Assembly (NCBI GenBank): GCA_017302455.1
Contig: JAFLDO010000002.1
Location: 62,001 to 126,000 of the forward strand
Length of the DNA: 64,000 nt
Direction of reading: 5' to 3'
Origin: Accumulibacter sp.
Lineage (GTDB): Bacteria; Pseudomonadota; Gammaproteobacteria; Burkholderiales; Rhodocyclaceae
In this document: piece by piece, positions 8,117-17,015 of the stretch
Numbering within the stretch: the stretch's first letter is position 1
How the letters are laid out: each line of letters opens with the position of its first letter
Notes under the pieces: generated by a model
Told to the model about the DNA's origin: nothing
The model's database searches: none
The model's input: only the letters and a program-made list of their open reading frames with translations
Translations under genes and position numbers: made by a program

Positions 8117-8411
8117 GGACGGCTTCTTTCTCGACGAATGGACGCAGCTCGGGGCGCAAAGCCTTGTCGGTCACCAGATCGATCGGCGCGCCGAACAGGT
8201 CTTCGAGGTAGAACTGAACGCCAAAGTAGCGCTCGGACGTAGCCGGACCATCAAAGCTGACGAGCACGTCAACATCACTGTCGTTCCGCGCCGCGTCGCG
8301 TGCGGTTGATCCGAACAGCGCAAGTTCCGTCACTCCGTAGCGAGCAGCCAGTATGGGTTTGCTACGCGTGAGCAGCTCGATGGCGAGTGACCGATTCACT
8401 TCTGTCTCCAT
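8109..8411 (-). CDS. MntA-like minimal nucleotidyltransferase antitoxin
   Basis: 100 residues, the usual size for a minimal nucleotidyltransferase. The catalytic signature GS-x10-DxD is exact: Gly34-Ser35 and Asp46-Val47-Asp48 (FGSTARDAAR then DSDVDVLV). These proteins transfer AMP to the HepT toxin and silence it. The gene starts 22 bases after the ccmI stop codon on the same strand and could be read from the ccm transcript. The reading is firm for the family; the antitoxin role is inferred from the coupled HepT gene. Confidence 0.88.
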   Translation of the reverse strand: METEVNRSLAIELLTRSKPILAARYGVTELALFGSTARDAARNDSDVDVLVSFDGPATSERYFGVQFYLEDLFGAPIDLVTDKALRPELRPFVEKEAVHV

Positions 8412-8433
8412 GCAATCCGGTAAATCAGCGTCA

Positions 8434-9651
8434 TCAGGGCTGCACTTGGTCGATGAGCAGGCGCAGATTCTGGCTGCCCGGTTTCACGCCCTTGAGTGTG
8501 CCGAAGAGGTCGCCACTCGAACTCTGCGCGATGCCCGCCTTGGCGATGCGTGCCTCGACGCTGACTGTCCTGAAGTCCGATATCTTCCGGCCGCCGCCCA
8601 ATGCCATTGAGTCGTCGAAGCGAAAGCGCAGGGGCAGGTCGGCAACCGTGGCCCGCATGGCGGCGAGTGGCATGCGCGGACCGTCCTCGGCGCGCGCGAA
8701 GACGAAGAGTATGTCGTTCGGTTTGGCCTGACCGGCAAGCTTGCCGCTCAGGGTCACTTCGCCGCTGACGGCGCCGGCGCCGGCATTCGGTTTCGTGCCG
8801 GGTTTGTCGCCGGCCGCCTGGGCCGCGGCGATCTCGCGCGCTTTGGCTATCGCCGCCTCGAGCGCGCGCGCTTCTTCGGATCCGGGTTCGAGTTGGGCGA
8901 GCAAGCGTGCCCAGTAAGTGGCGGCGGCGGCGAACTGCTGGCGGTCGCTCGCCGCCGCGCCGGCGAGCAGTAGCGCCTGCGGTTCGTCCGGGTCGATGCT
9001 GAGCGCACGTTCGACCAGTTCGCTGGGCTTGCCCTGGAGGCTGCCGCCATGACTCCGGCTGAGAACGTCAGCATAGTCGCCGAGCAGCGCCGCATCCTGG
9101 TCCACGAGTGTACCGGCACGGCTGTAGGCTTCGGCAGCTTCGGGGAAACGCTCCATGACCTTGTAGGAACGGGCGAGCATCACCCAGCCCTGGCTGTCAT
9201 CGGGATTCTTCCTGAGTTTTTCGACCAGACCGGCGACCATTTCCGCGATCTGCTGTGGCGCCAGCCGTGCCTGCCGCTGCAGCGGGTCGAGCGCACGCGG
9301 ACTGCCGAGCAGCGTATAGCCGGCAGCGGCGGCCAGCGGGATGATGACGAGCAGCGCGAGGGCAGTCTTGCGGCCACCCGAGTCGTTCCCTGCCGGGGTT
9401 GTGGTCGCTGGCTGGACCTCGTCGAGCAAGCGGCGCTGCAACTCGTTTCTGGCCGAAACGAAGTCGGCCTCGGCGAGCAGGCCGTCGTTGCGCTCGCGCT
9501 CCAGTTCGCTGATCTGGTCGCGGAAAACCGCCAGATTGGCTTCGCGACGGTCGGCGGTGCCTGATGCTCGCGGCGCACGCCAGAGCGGCGGCAACAGAAG
9601 TGCGATGACGGCGACGACGAGCAGCGCCGCGACGATGATGAAGCCGGTCAT
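8434..9651 (-). CDS. ccmI: Cytochrome c biogenesis protein CcmI (CycH)
   Basis: 405 residues. An N-terminal membrane segment (about 3-25), a soluble coiled region and a second membrane segment (about 95-117) are followed by periplasmic TPR repeats (about 130-290, with AEAYSRAGTLVDQDAALLGD) and a C-terminal beta domain beginning near SGEVTLSGKLAG. CcmI chaperones apocytochrome c to the CcmFH haem lyase. It overlaps ccmH by four bases and is the last ccm gene. Its C-terminal and TPR parts are the parent of the decayed copy at 7222-7601. Confidence 0.92.
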   Translation of the reverse strand: MTGFIIVAALLVVAVIALLLPPLWRAPRASGTADRREANLAVFRDQISELERERNDGLLAEADFVSARNELQRRLLDEVQPATTTPAGNDSGGRKTALALLVIIPLAAAAGYTLLGSPRALDPLQRQARLAPQQIAEMVAGLVEKLRKNPDDSQGWVMLARSYKVMERFPEAAEAYSRAGTLVDQDAALLGDYADVLSRSHGGSLQGKPSELVERALSIDPDEPQALLLAGAAASDRQQFAAAATYWARLLAQLEPGSEEARALEAAIAKAREIAAAQAAGDKPGTKPNAGAGAVSGEVTLSGKLAGQAKPNDILFVFARAEDGPRMPLAAMRATVADLPLRFRFDDSMALGGGRKISDFRTVSVEARIAKAGIAQSSSGDLFGTLKGVKPGSQNLRLLIDQVQP

Positions 9652-10133
9652 GAGAGTCCTTGACGAGAATCCGTGTCCTGCAGCAGCGTGTCTGCCTGAC
9701 GCTGTTCGTCGGCGGTCAGCGGCGTGTCGCTGATGGCCCGGTCACGGCGGCGCAGGTAAAGCACCAGCGCGGCGAGGCCGCCGACGAACAGAACGCCAGG
9801 CCCGAACCACAGCAGCAGAGTCGTTCCCTTGAGTGGCGGCCGATAACGGACGAAGTCGCCGTAGCGGCTGACCATGAATTCCATGATCTCGGCGTCGCTT
9901 CGCCCGTCCTTGATCAGCGTGCGGATCTCGCGCCGCAGGTCGTTGGCCAGTTCCGCGTGTGAACCGGACAGCGATTCATTCTGGCAGACGAGGCAGCGCA
10001 GTTCGGTGGAGATGGCGACCAGCCGCTTCTCGGTCACCTCATCCTCGGCGAGGGGCTGGGCTTCCCCGGCGTGCAGGCCGCCCGCGCCGAAGCTTCCCAG
10101 GGCGACCAGCAGAACGATCAGCCAGCGCCTCAT
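9648..10133 (-). CDS. ccmH: Cytochrome c maturation protein CcmH (CcmL)
   Basis: 161 residues. A signal peptide (about 1-22) is followed by a periplasmic domain with the redox motif LRCLVCQN (Cys47, Cys50) and a C-terminal membrane anchor (about 103-125, LLLWFGPGVLFVGGLAALVL). CcmH helps reduce the CXXCH cysteines of apocytochromes and forms the haem lyase with CcmF and CcmI. This is the short form, as expected when CcmI is encoded separately. Four-base overlaps with ccmG and ccmI indicate translational coupling. Confidence 0.94.
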   Translation of the reverse strand: MRRWLIVLLVALGSFGAGGLHAGEAQPLAEDEVTEKRLVAISTELRCLVCQNESLSGSHAELANDLRREIRTLIKDGRSDAEIMEFMVSRYGDFVRYRPPLKGTTLLLWFGPGVLFVGGLAALVLYLRRRDRAISDTPLTADEQRQADTLLQDTDSRQGLS

Positions 10134-10714
10134 TTCGACAGCTCCGCCAGCAGCGGCAGGATCTTGCCGGAGTAGACCTCGGGGGTGATCGGGCCGGTGT
10201 GCTTCATGCGGATGATGCCGGCCCGGTCGATGACGTAGGTCTCCGGCACGCCATAGACCCCGTAGTCGATGCCGACGCGACCGTCGATGTCGAGTGCCGA
10301 CAGCGCATACGGATTGCCGTGTTTGGCGAGCCAGGCGGCGGCACGCTCGATCACCAACGGTTTTTCCGCTCCGGCGGCGACCTTGTCGATGTCGATCGCG
10401 CCATCACCACGCACCTCCTTGTAGTTCAGGCCGATCAGCGGAACAGTCTGGCGTTTCGCCAGTTCGACGAGCACCGGATGTTCCTGCCGGCACGAAACGC
10501 ACCACGATGCCCAGACATTGAGCAGCCAGACCTTGCCGAGCATGTCTTTCGGCGAAAAAGTCTGCTCCGGCGCTGCCAGTTGGGGCAGCGCGAAGTCGGG
10601 CGCCGGTTTGCCGACCAGCGGCGAGGGTACGTCGCGCGGATTGAGGTTGAGCCCGACGGCGAGCAGGGCGACGAGAACGACAAAGCCGATAAGTGGCCAG
10701 AGGAAGCGGTTCAT
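10130..10714 (-). CDS. ccmG: Thiol:disulfide interchange protein CcmG (DsbE)
   Basis: 194 residues. An N-terminal membrane anchor (about 5-23) tethers a periplasmic thioredoxin fold with the active site WASWCVSCRQEHP (Cys72, Cys75). The family reduces apocytochrome cysteines before haem attachment. GVYGVPETYVID with the cis-Pro motif lies in the second half. It sits ten bases after ccmF and overlaps ccmH by four bases. Confidence 0.95.
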   Translation of the reverse strand: MNRFLWPLIGFVVLVALLAVGLNLNPRDVPSPLVGKPAPDFALPQLAAPEQTFSPKDMLGKVWLLNVWASWCVSCRQEHPVLVELAKRQTVPLIGLNYKEVRGDGAIDIDKVAAGAEKPLVIERAAAWLAKHGNPYALSALDIDGRVGIDYGVYGVPETYVIDRAGIIRMKHTGPITPEVYSGKILPLLAELSK

Positions 10715-10724
10715 GGGTGTTTTC

Positions 10725-12719
10725 TCAGGCGTTCTGGGCCAGCGAAACCGGTGGCGCGGGCGAGTGGGCGGCTGCCTTGACCCGGTAGCGGCGGTCGGTC
10801 ATGGCGACCAGGCCACCAAGCGCCATCAGTACGCAGCCGCCCCAGATCCAGTCGACAAAGGGTTTGTAATAGACGCGAACGGCCCAGGCGGCATCCGGCC
10901 TGGCCTTGTCGATCGGTTCGCCAAGCGAGACATAGACGTCGCGCAGTAAGCCGGTATCGATCGCTGCTTCGGTCATCGGCATCGACGAAGCGACGTAGAA
11001 GCGTTTTTCCGGGAACATCTTGCGGATCGTCCGGCCCTCGCTGACGAGGTCGATGTCGCCGACCAGCGCCCGGTAGTTCGGCCCCTGCGCCGGACGTACG
11101 CCGTTGAAGCGGAAGGTGTAGCCGCCGACGCTGACCGTATCGCCGATTTCCATCTTGACGTCCTTCTCGGCCTGATAGGCGCCGACCATCGTCACGCCGA
11201 CGATGAACACGGCGATACCAAGGTGCGCCAGATGCATGCCGAAGAAACTGCGCGGCTGCCGGCGTGCCGCGGTGAAGAACGACTGGCCGGCGCGTGTCGA
11301 GCGCACCCGGTCGACGAAATTGAGCAGCGCGCTGAGAACGATCCACGCCGCCAGCAGGAGGCTCAGCGCCACCAGCGGTTTCCACTCGCCAAACACAAAG
11401 GGTGCACCGACGCCGACCAGCGCCGCCGCCAGGAAAGCCCAGCGCAGGGTACGCGCCAGTTCGCCGACGCTGGCCTGTTTCCAGCGGGCAAAGGGCGCGA
11501 CGCCGATCAGGAACGCTGCCGGCAGCATAAGCGGTACGAAGACGGCGTCGAAGTAGGGTGGGCCGACCGACAGCTTGCCGGCGCCGAGTGCGTCGATCAA
11601 CAGCGGATAGAGGGTGCCGAGGAGCACCGATGCGCAGGCGACGACCAGCAGCACGTTGTTGGTGAGCAGCAGCGACTCGCGCGAGAGCAGCGCGAAGCGG
11701 CCACCCAGCCCCACCTTCGGCGCACGCCAGGCAAACAGCGCCAGCGAGCTGCCGATGACGGCCACCAGGAAGACGAGAATGAAGATGCCGCGGCGCGGGT
11801 CGGTGGCAAAGGCATGTACCGAAGTCAACACGCCGGAACGGACCAGGAAGGTGCCGAGCAAGGAAAGCGAGAACGCCGAGATCGCCAGCAACACGGTCCA
11901 GTTCTTGAAACTGCCGCGCTTCTCGGTCACCGCCAGCGAGTGCACCAGCGCCGTGCCGACCAGCCAGGGCATGAACGATGCGTTCTCGACCGGATCCCAG
12001 AACCACCAGCCGCCCCAGCCGAGTTCGTAGTACGCCCACCACGAGCCCAGCGCGATGCCGAGGGTCAGGAAAACCCATGCCGCCGTCGTCCACGGTCGCG
12101 ACCAACGCGCCCAGGCGGCGTCGAGCTGGCCTGAAAGCAGTGCGGCGATGGCGAAAGCAAAGGCGACCGAGAAACCGACATAGCCCATGTAGAGCATCGG
12201 TGGGTGAAAGATCAGCCCCGGGTCCTGCAGCAGCGGGTTGAGGTCGCGCCCCTCTTCGACGGCCGGCAGAACGCGCTCGAAGGGGTTCGAGGTGAGCAGG
12301 ATGAAGAGCAGGAAGCCGGCGGTAAGCAGCGCGAGAACGCCGAGCACGCGCGCGACCATGGGCGCGGGCAGCGCTCTCGACAGTCCGGCAACGGCCAGCG
12401 TCCACAGCACCAGCATCACCACCCACAGTAGCAGCGAGCCTTCGTGGCCGCCCCAGACGGCGGCAACGCGGTACTCGAGCGGCAGCAGCGTGTTCGAATG
12501 CTGGGCGACATAGACCACCGAGAAATCGTTCTGGATGAAGGCGGTGGTCAGGCAGCCGAAGGCGAACGCCAGCAGCAGTCCCTGCGCCGCCGCCGCCGGG
12601 CGGGCCAGCGCCATCCATGGTTGGCGATTGGTGTGGGCGCCGATCAGTGGCAGCGTACCCTGCACGAGGGCCACGCAGAGCGCGAGAATGAGCGCAAAGT
12701 TGCCGAGTTCCGGGATCAT
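10725..12719 (-). CDS. ccmF: Haem lyase subunit CcmF
   Basis: 664 residues, normal family length, with about 14-15 membrane segments. The haem-handling WWD motif WGGWWFWDPVEN lies near residue 235 and HPPMLYMGYVG near 175; both are CcmF hallmarks. With CcmH and CcmI it attaches haem from CcmE to apocytochromes. The start at 12719 (MIPELGNFAL) matches the family; the frame is open further upstream but that part is unlike CcmF. It lies 16 bases after ccmE. Confidence 0.95.
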   Translation of the reverse strand: MIPELGNFALILALCVALVQGTLPLIGAHTNRQPWMALARPAAAAQGLLLAFAFGCLTTAFIQNDFSVVYVAQHSNTLLPLEYRVAAVWGGHEGSLLLWVVMLVLWTLAVAGLSRALPAPMVARVLGVLALLTAGFLLFILLTSNPFERVLPAVEEGRDLNPLLQDPGLIFHPPMLYMGYVGFSVAFAFAIAALLSGQLDAAWARWSRPWTTAAWVFLTLGIALGSWWAYYELGWGGWWFWDPVENASFMPWLVGTALVHSLAVTEKRGSFKNWTVLLAISAFSLSLLGTFLVRSGVLTSVHAFATDPRRGIFILVFLVAVIGSSLALFAWRAPKVGLGGRFALLSRESLLLTNNVLLVVACASVLLGTLYPLLIDALGAGKLSVGPPYFDAVFVPLMLPAAFLIGVAPFARWKQASVGELARTLRWAFLAAALVGVGAPFVFGEWKPLVALSLLLAAWIVLSALLNFVDRVRSTRAGQSFFTAARRQPRSFFGMHLAHLGIAVFIVGVTMVGAYQAEKDVKMEIGDTVSVGGYTFRFNGVRPAQGPNYRALVGDIDLVSEGRTIRKMFPEKRFYVASSMPMTEAAIDTGLLRDVYVSLGEPIDKARPDAAWAVRVYYKPFVDWIWGGCVLMALGGLVAMTDRRYRVKAAAHSPAPPVSLAQNA

Positions 12720-12735
12720 GAGCGTGTCGTCCGCA

Positions 12736-13215
12736 TTACTGCTTGATGGTCTTGGCGGCGGCTTCGCTAGCCGCCTTGTTGGCTGCTGCCCGCTGGTGCG
12801 CGTCGCCGACGGCCTTGGCGGCCTCCGGCGGCATGTAGTTCTCGTCGTGTTTGGCCAGGACCTCGCTGGCGGCGAAGACGCCATCTTCGCCCAGCCTGCC
12901 TTGCGCGACGACCCCTTTGCCCTCGCGGAAGAGATCGGGCAGGATCCCCTTGTAGGCTACCGTCATGTCCTTGTCGGTGTCGGTGACGACGAAGCGCAGC
13001 GTCACTCCGTCGGCCTCGCGCTGCAGGGAGCCTTCCTTGACCATGCCGCCGATGCGGAAGTTCTTGCCCCTGGGGGCTTCGCCGGCGGCCACCTGGGTTG
13101 GCGAGAAAAAGAACACCAGATTGCTCTGGAAGGCATTGAGCACCAGCGTGGCGACGATGCCCAGAATCGCCAGACCACCAGCGATCAGGGCGAGGCGCTT
13201 GTGACGAGGTTTCAA
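12736..13215 (-). CDS. ccmE: Haem chaperone CcmE
   Basis: 159 residues. A membrane anchor (about 8-28) precedes the periplasmic OB-fold. The covalent haem-binding His123 is in [12 protein letters not shown], with Tyr127 as axial ligand candidate. The Ala/Lys-rich tail after residue 133 is the usual flexible extension. CcmE receives haem from CcmC and delivers it to CcmF. It overlaps ccmD by four bases. Confidence 0.95.
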   Translation of the reverse strand: MKPRHKRLALIAGGLAILGIVATLVLNAFQSNLVFFFSPTQVAAGEAPRGKNFRIGGMVKEGSLQREADGVTLRFVVTDTDKDMTVAYKGILPDLFREGKGVVAQGRLGEDGVFAASEVLAKHDENYMPPEAAKAVGDAHQRAAANKAASEAAAKTIKQ

Positions 13216-13436
13216 CCGTGACTCCTGCGCGTTGTGGTGAGGGGTTCGCTGGCGGCGCGGGCTTCCGATCTCTCGGCGCGGAGTTGTCGCTTGAGGCGCG
13301 CGACCAGTTTCTTCCGACCCCGCCGCAGCAGCATCGGTTCCGCCACCATGAGCAGCGCCATGACCGCGACCGATCCCCAGACGTACAGACCATGGTTGCC
13401 CATCGCCAGAAAATCGCCAAGGCTGTTCCAGTGCAT
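13212..13436 (-). CDS. ccmD: Haem exporter protein CcmD
   Basis: 74 residues with one membrane segment (about 15-36, [19 protein letters not shown]) followed by a basic cytoplasmic tail, the normal layout of CcmD. It helps release holo-CcmE from the CcmABC complex. Identification rests on size, the GNHGLYVW start of the helix and its position between ccmC and ccmE. The tail (about residues 38-74) is longer and more Arg-rich than in short CcmD proteins. Confidence 0.88.
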   Translation of the reverse strand: MHWNSLGDFLAMGNHGLYVWGSVAVMALLMVAEPMLLRRGRKKLVARLKRQLRAERSEARAASEPLTTTRRSHG

Positions 13437-13440
13437 GGGC

Positions 13441-14190
13441 CTACTCCCTTTCGCCGAGCAGGGCGCGCACCCAGTCGGTGTGCCGCTCGCGCTCGAGCAT
13501 GATCGTGCGCACGCGCATCAGGGCGACCGCGATGCTGTACATCCAGCAGGCGAGTGCGCAGAGCAGCATTCCCCAGAGCATCATCGCCGCCATGCTCGGC
13601 GCTTTCGTCAGGCTGACCGAAGCCCCCTGGTGCAGCGTGTTCCACCACTTGACCGAAAAATAGATGATCGGAATGTTCACCACACCGACCAGCGCGAGGA
13701 TCGCGCCGGCCTTGTCGGCCCGGCGCGGGTCGTCTATCGCCGCCTGCAAGGCGATGAAGCCGATATACAGGAAGAGCAGGATCAGCTCGGATGTCAGGCG
13801 TGCGTCCCAGACCCACCAGGCGCCCCACATCGGCTTGCCCCACAGCGCGCCGGTCCACAGCGACAGGAAGGCGAAAAGGGCGCCGGTCGGCGCCAGCGCG
13901 GAGGCCATCATTCCCGACAGGCGCGTGTTGAAAGCCAGACCGGTGCCAGCCCAAAAGGCCATCACCAGGTAGATGAACATCGACATCCAGGACGCGGGCA
14001 CATGCAGGAAGATGATTCGATAGCCCTCGCCCTGCTGCGCGTCGGTCGGCGCGAGCAGGAAGCCGATGCTCAGTCCGGCGACGCCGAAAATCGCGGCCAG
14101 CGCCCAGAACCACGGGATCAGCTTGCCGGCAAGCGGGTAGAAGGTCTGCGGGCTGGCGTATCTGAACCAGTTGATCACTCGGTTACTCAT
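13441..14190 (-). CDS. ccmC: Haem transporter / CcmE-loading protein CcmC
   Basis: 249 residues, six membrane helices. The WWD haem-binding motif WGAWWVWDARLT lies near residue 122, with HVPASWMSM and NTLHQGASV supplying the flanking histidines. CcmC loads haem on CcmE. Length and motifs are standard. It is separated from ccmB by 16 bases and from ccmD by four. Confidence 0.95.
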   Translation of the reverse strand: MSNRVINWFRYASPQTFYPLAGKLIPWFWALAAIFGVAGLSIGFLLAPTDAQQGEGYRIIFLHVPASWMSMFIYLVMAFWAGTGLAFNTRLSGMMASALAPTGALFAFLSLWTGALWGKPMWGAWWVWDARLTSELILLFLYIGFIALQAAIDDPRRADKAGAILALVGVVNIPIIYFSVKWWNTLHQGASVSLTKAPSMAAMMLWGMLLCALACWMYSIAVALMRVRTIMLERERHTDWVRALLGERE

Positions 14191-14206
14191 CGTTGGCTGC
14201 CGGGAA

Positions 14207-14875
14207 TCATTCCAGGGCGATCCTCAGGGCCGCGGCAGTCGGCCACGGCGCAAAAAACACGCCGCCGAGCGCCAGGGCGCCGAGCAGCGACAAATGGGCC
14301 TGCGGGCCAAGCCCGCTGACCGTCGCGTCGACCGCGCCGGCACCGAAGATCAGCACCGGAACGTAGAGCGGCAGGACCAGCAGCGACAGCAGCACGCCGC
14401 CACCGCGCACCCCCAGCGTCAGTGCTGCGCCTATCGCGCCGATCCCGGAAAGCGCCGGCGTGCCGATCAGCAGCGACAGCGTCAGTACCGCCAGCGCGTC
14501 GTTGGCCAGATCGAACTGGATTCCCAGCACCGGTGCCAGCAGCACCAGCGGCAGGCCGGCGACCAGCCAGTGCGCGATGACCTTGCCGAACACGATCAGA
14601 CCCAGGGGCTGCGGCGCCAGCGCCAGTTGTTCGAGCGTGCCGTCGCGATGGTCGTCGGCAAACAGCCGCGGCAGCGACAACATCGTCGCCAGCAGTGCAG
14701 CGACCCACAGGACTCCCGGCGCCAGCTTGCGCAATTGGTCCGCATCCGGCCCGACGCCGAGCGGGAAGAGACTGACGACGATGATGAAAAAGAACGTCGC
14801 CGCGACGATGTCGGCCTGTCGCCGCATCGCCAGTCGCAAGTCGCGGCCGATGACGGCGCGGATCAATACTAGCAT
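14207..14875 (-). CDS. ccmB: Haem ABC exporter permease CcmB
   Basis: 222 residues, six predicted membrane helices. The opening MLVLIRAVIGRDLRLAMRR, FADDHRDGTLEQL near residue 70 and the GIGAIGAALTLGVRGG region are typical of CcmB. With CcmA it forms the ABC transporter needed to release haem-loaded CcmE. Its start overlaps the end of ccmA by seven bases. Confidence 0.94.
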   Translation of the reverse strand: MLVLIRAVIGRDLRLAMRRQADIVAATFFFIIVVSLFPLGVGPDADQLRKLAPGVLWVAALLATMLSLPRLFADDHRDGTLEQLALAPQPLGLIVFGKVIAHWLVAGLPLVLLAPVLGIQFDLANDALAVLTLSLLIGTPALSGIGAIGAALTLGVRGGGVLLSLLVLPLYVPVLIFGAGAVDATVSGLGPQAHLSLLGALALGGVFFAPWPTAAALRIALE

Positions 14876-15525
14876 TCTGTCAGCGCGTGGCGAGCGTCGC
14901 CGGCTTCCTCGGTGCCAAGCCAGAGCTCGCGTACGGCTCCCGCCGGCACCGCTACCGACTGGTGGGTGGTGAGGACCGTCAGTCCGCCGCGCTGCAGATG
15001 GGCGCCGATCAGTCGGGCGACGAGGTCGACGGCCGCCGTGTCGAGTGCGACATAGGGTTCATCGAGCACCCACAGCGCGCGCTTCTCATGCACCAGGCGG
15101 GCCAGCGCCGCGCGGCGTTTCTGCCCCTGCGACAGATAGCGGCAGGCGAGGTCCTCGCGGCCATGCAGTCCGACCTGTTCGAGAGCATCGAGTGCCGAGT
15201 CCTCGTCGAGCGCCTCCTGCGCCAGTCTGGCCGCAGACAGAAGGTTTTCGAGTGGCGTCAGTTCCTCCTTGATCGCGTTCTGGTGACCGAGGTAGCACAG
15301 TTCGCTGCGAAACTCCTCGCCAAGCTTGCGGATCGGCTTGCCGCGCCAGCGGATCTCGCCGCTCGCTGCTGGCGTCATGCCGCACAGCATGCGCAACAGG
15401 CTTGTCTTGCCCGAGCCGTTCCTGCCCTGCAGATAAAGCATTTCGCCGCCATCCAGGCGGAAGCTGACGCCGGCAAACAGGCGGCGCTCGCCGCGTACGC
15501 ATTCCAGTTTCGAAGCTTCAAGCAT
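14869..15525 (-). CDS. ccmA: Haem ABC exporter ATP-binding protein CcmA
   Basis: 218 residues. Walker A is GRNGSGKTSLLR (about 36-47), the ABC signature is YLSQGQKRRAALARL, and Walker B is LWVLDEPYVALD, a full set for an ABC ATPase. The start at 15525 (MLEASKLECVRG) gives normal CcmA length; the frame runs further upstream but the extension is unlike the family and would cover the promoter. It is the first gene of ccmABCDEFGHI and diverges from the hox/hyp operon across a 137-base gap containing an FNR palindrome. Confidence 0.95.
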   Translation of the reverse strand: MLEASKLECVRGERRLFAGVSFRLDGGEMLYLQGRNGSGKTSLLRMLCGMTPAASGEIRWRGKPIRKLGEEFRSELCYLGHQNAIKEELTPLENLLSAARLAQEALDEDSALDALEQVGLHGREDLACRYLSQGQKRRAALARLVHEKRALWVLDEPYVALDTAAVDLVARLIGAHLQRGGLTVLTTHQSVAVPAGAVRELWLGTEEAGDARHALTEC

Positions 15526-15595
15526 GCAGGGGTAGATCGCGCAAGTGACCGAGGCCGGCGAGGGCGTATTGTGAAGGCGGGAGTTTAGCCCCGGA

Positions 15596-15609
15596 TTGAT
15601 CGAAATCAA
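15596..15609. promoter_or_regulatory. Perfect FNR/ANR-type palindrome between divergent ccm and hox/hyp operons
   Basis: TTGAT-CGAA-ATCAA matches the FNR half-site consensus at all ten positions. It lies 71 bases before ccmA and 53 bases before hoxV. At class II spacing, a CACAAT-like -10 (minus, 15568-15573) faces ccmA and a weaker TAGTCT (plus, 15631-15636) faces hoxV, so one site could control both operons. The site is seen directly; the promoter geometry is inferred. Confidence 0.72.
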
Positions 15610-15662
15610 AATCGATTCAAAGGCTTTTAGTAGTCTCTTGAGATATTTTCGGGGAGTGTGGC

Positions 15663-16664
15663 GTGGAAGCGGGGTCTCTGCAGCTATCGCTGACGTGGGA
15701 CGGGACGCAGATTGTTGCGGCCCGCGTCGCTTCGACCCGGCCGCCGGTGGCACGTGCCTTGCGCGGACTGCCGGCGGCGCGGGTTCTGGAAGTGGTTCCC
15801 CGCCTGTTCAGCCTCTGTCGCCACGCGCAGGGAGCGGCCGCACGGCTGTCCCTGCAGGCGGCGCGTGCTGAACCAGCGCGACTCGACGCCAGGCTGGATC
15901 TGGGGCTGAACGTTGCGCTCGAAGCGATTGCCGAGCACCTCCACCATCTCCTGATCTCCTGGCCACAGATGATCGGTGTGCCTTGCCGGTCCAACCCCGG
16001 CCGGGAACTCGCGTTCTGGCGCAGGCGCCTGCACGGCGCCGTCGACGCGACGACCGCCGCGGCCCTGGCAGGTGAACTCACGACCTGGCTGGACGAACTG
16101 CACTCGCCGCAGTTCGATGACCTCGCCAGCGCTGATGCGGTGGCTTTGTTGCCTTCGCTCTCGGCCGCCGGGTGGGCGCCACAAGTCGACAGTGAGGCCT
16201 TTGCCGATTTGCCGACCTTTGCCGGTCAGCCGGCCGAAACCGGCGTGCTTGCCCGGCACGCTGGCCAGGCCGGGGTGGCTGCCTTTCTCGCCAAGGGTCG
16301 GCGGGTACGCGCGCGGCTGCTGGCGCGCCATGCCGAGCTGCGCTGGCTGGCGCAAGGCCTGGCTGACCTGACCCGCGTCGGCACTCTCGTGGACGCGGCG
16401 ACGGTGGGCGAAGGCTGCGGGCTGGCGCGCGTCGAAACGGCGCGTGGAACCTTGCTGCACTGGATCGAACTCGCCGGCGACCGCGTCGGGCGCTATCTGA
16501 TCGTCGCGCCGACCGAATGGAACTTTCATCCGCAAGGCGCTTTTGTCCGCGAGATCACCGGCTGTCCGGTGGCGACGCACGCCGACGCCCTGCTCGCGGC
16601 GGGCCGCCTGGCCCTGTCGCTCGATCCTTGCGTTCCCTACGCGTGGAGCATCGACGATGCATGA
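15663..16664 (+). CDS. hoxV: HoxV/HupK-type hydrogenase accessory protein
   Basis: 333 residues. It resembles the large subunit of [NiFe]-hydrogenase in its C-terminal part (GRYLIVAPTEWNFHPQGAF, then DPCVPYAW at the end) but lacks the N-terminal CXXC nickel ligands, which is the signature of the HupK/HoxV scaffold family. These proteins are thought to hold the Fe(CN)2CO unit during cofactor assembly. As in Ralstonia, the gene stands directly before hypA, overlapping it by eight bases. The structural genes that would precede it there are replaced here by the divergent ccm operon. Confidence 0.8.
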   Translation: MEAGSLQLSLTWDGTQIVAARVASTRPPVARALRGLPAARVLEVVPRLFSLCRHAQGAAARLSLQAARAEPARLDARLDLGLNVALEAIAEHLHHLLISWPQMIGVPCRSNPGRELAFWRRRLHGAVDATTAAALAGELTTWLDELHSPQFDDLASADAVALLPSLSAAGWAPQVDSEAFADLPTFAGQPAETGVLARHAGQAGVAAFLAKGRRVRARLLARHAELRWLAQGLADLTRVGTLVDAATVGEGCGLARVETARGTLLHWIELAGDRVGRYLIVAPTEWNFHPQGAFVREITGCPVATHADALLAAGRLALSLDPCVPYAWSIDDA

Positions 16665-16998
16665 AATGTCACTGGCTGTCGGCATCCTGCAGATTGTCGA
16701 AGAGGCGGCGCGGGCGCAGCGTTTCCAGCGCGTACGGTCAATTGTGCTGGAAATCGGCGAACTCTCGGCGGTCGAACCCGAGGCGATGCGCTTCTGTTTC
16801 GACGCCGTCAGCCGCGGCACGCTGGCCGACGGCGCCGAACTGGATGTAATAACTGTGGCGGGCCAAGGTTTATGCTTTAATTGTAACAAGACGGTGCCGC
16901 TCGCGGCATTGTACGACCCCTGCCCAGCCTGCGGCGGTCACCCGGTTCAGCCGACCGGGGGAACCGAGATGCGGGTCAAGGAGCTGGAGGTCGAATAA
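16657..16998 (+). CDS. hypA: Hydrogenase nickel insertion protein HypA
   Basis: 113 residues, normal length. The mature N-terminus MHEMS supplies the nickel site (His2, Glu3). A zinc finger is formed by Cys73, Cys76, Cys89 and Cys92 (LCFNC and CPACGG). The start at 16657 is fixed by the MHE motif; a longer reading has no support. It works with HypB to insert nickel into the hydrogenase large subunit. It overlaps hoxV by eight bases; hypB follows after 17 bases with an AGGAGA ribosome site. Confidence 0.95.
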   Translation: MHEMSLAVGILQIVEEAARAQRFQRVRSIVLEIGELSAVEPEAMRFCFDAVSRGTLADGAELDVITVAGQGLCFNCNKTVPLAALYDPCPACGGHPVQPTGGTEMRVKELEVE

Positions 16999-17015
16999 CA
17001 ACAGGAGACAGTACG

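Noticed and set aside
10711-12618. A 635-codon frame on the same strand as ccmF in another phase
   Set aside because: Arg/Gly-rich out-of-phase reading of ccmF without membrane segments.
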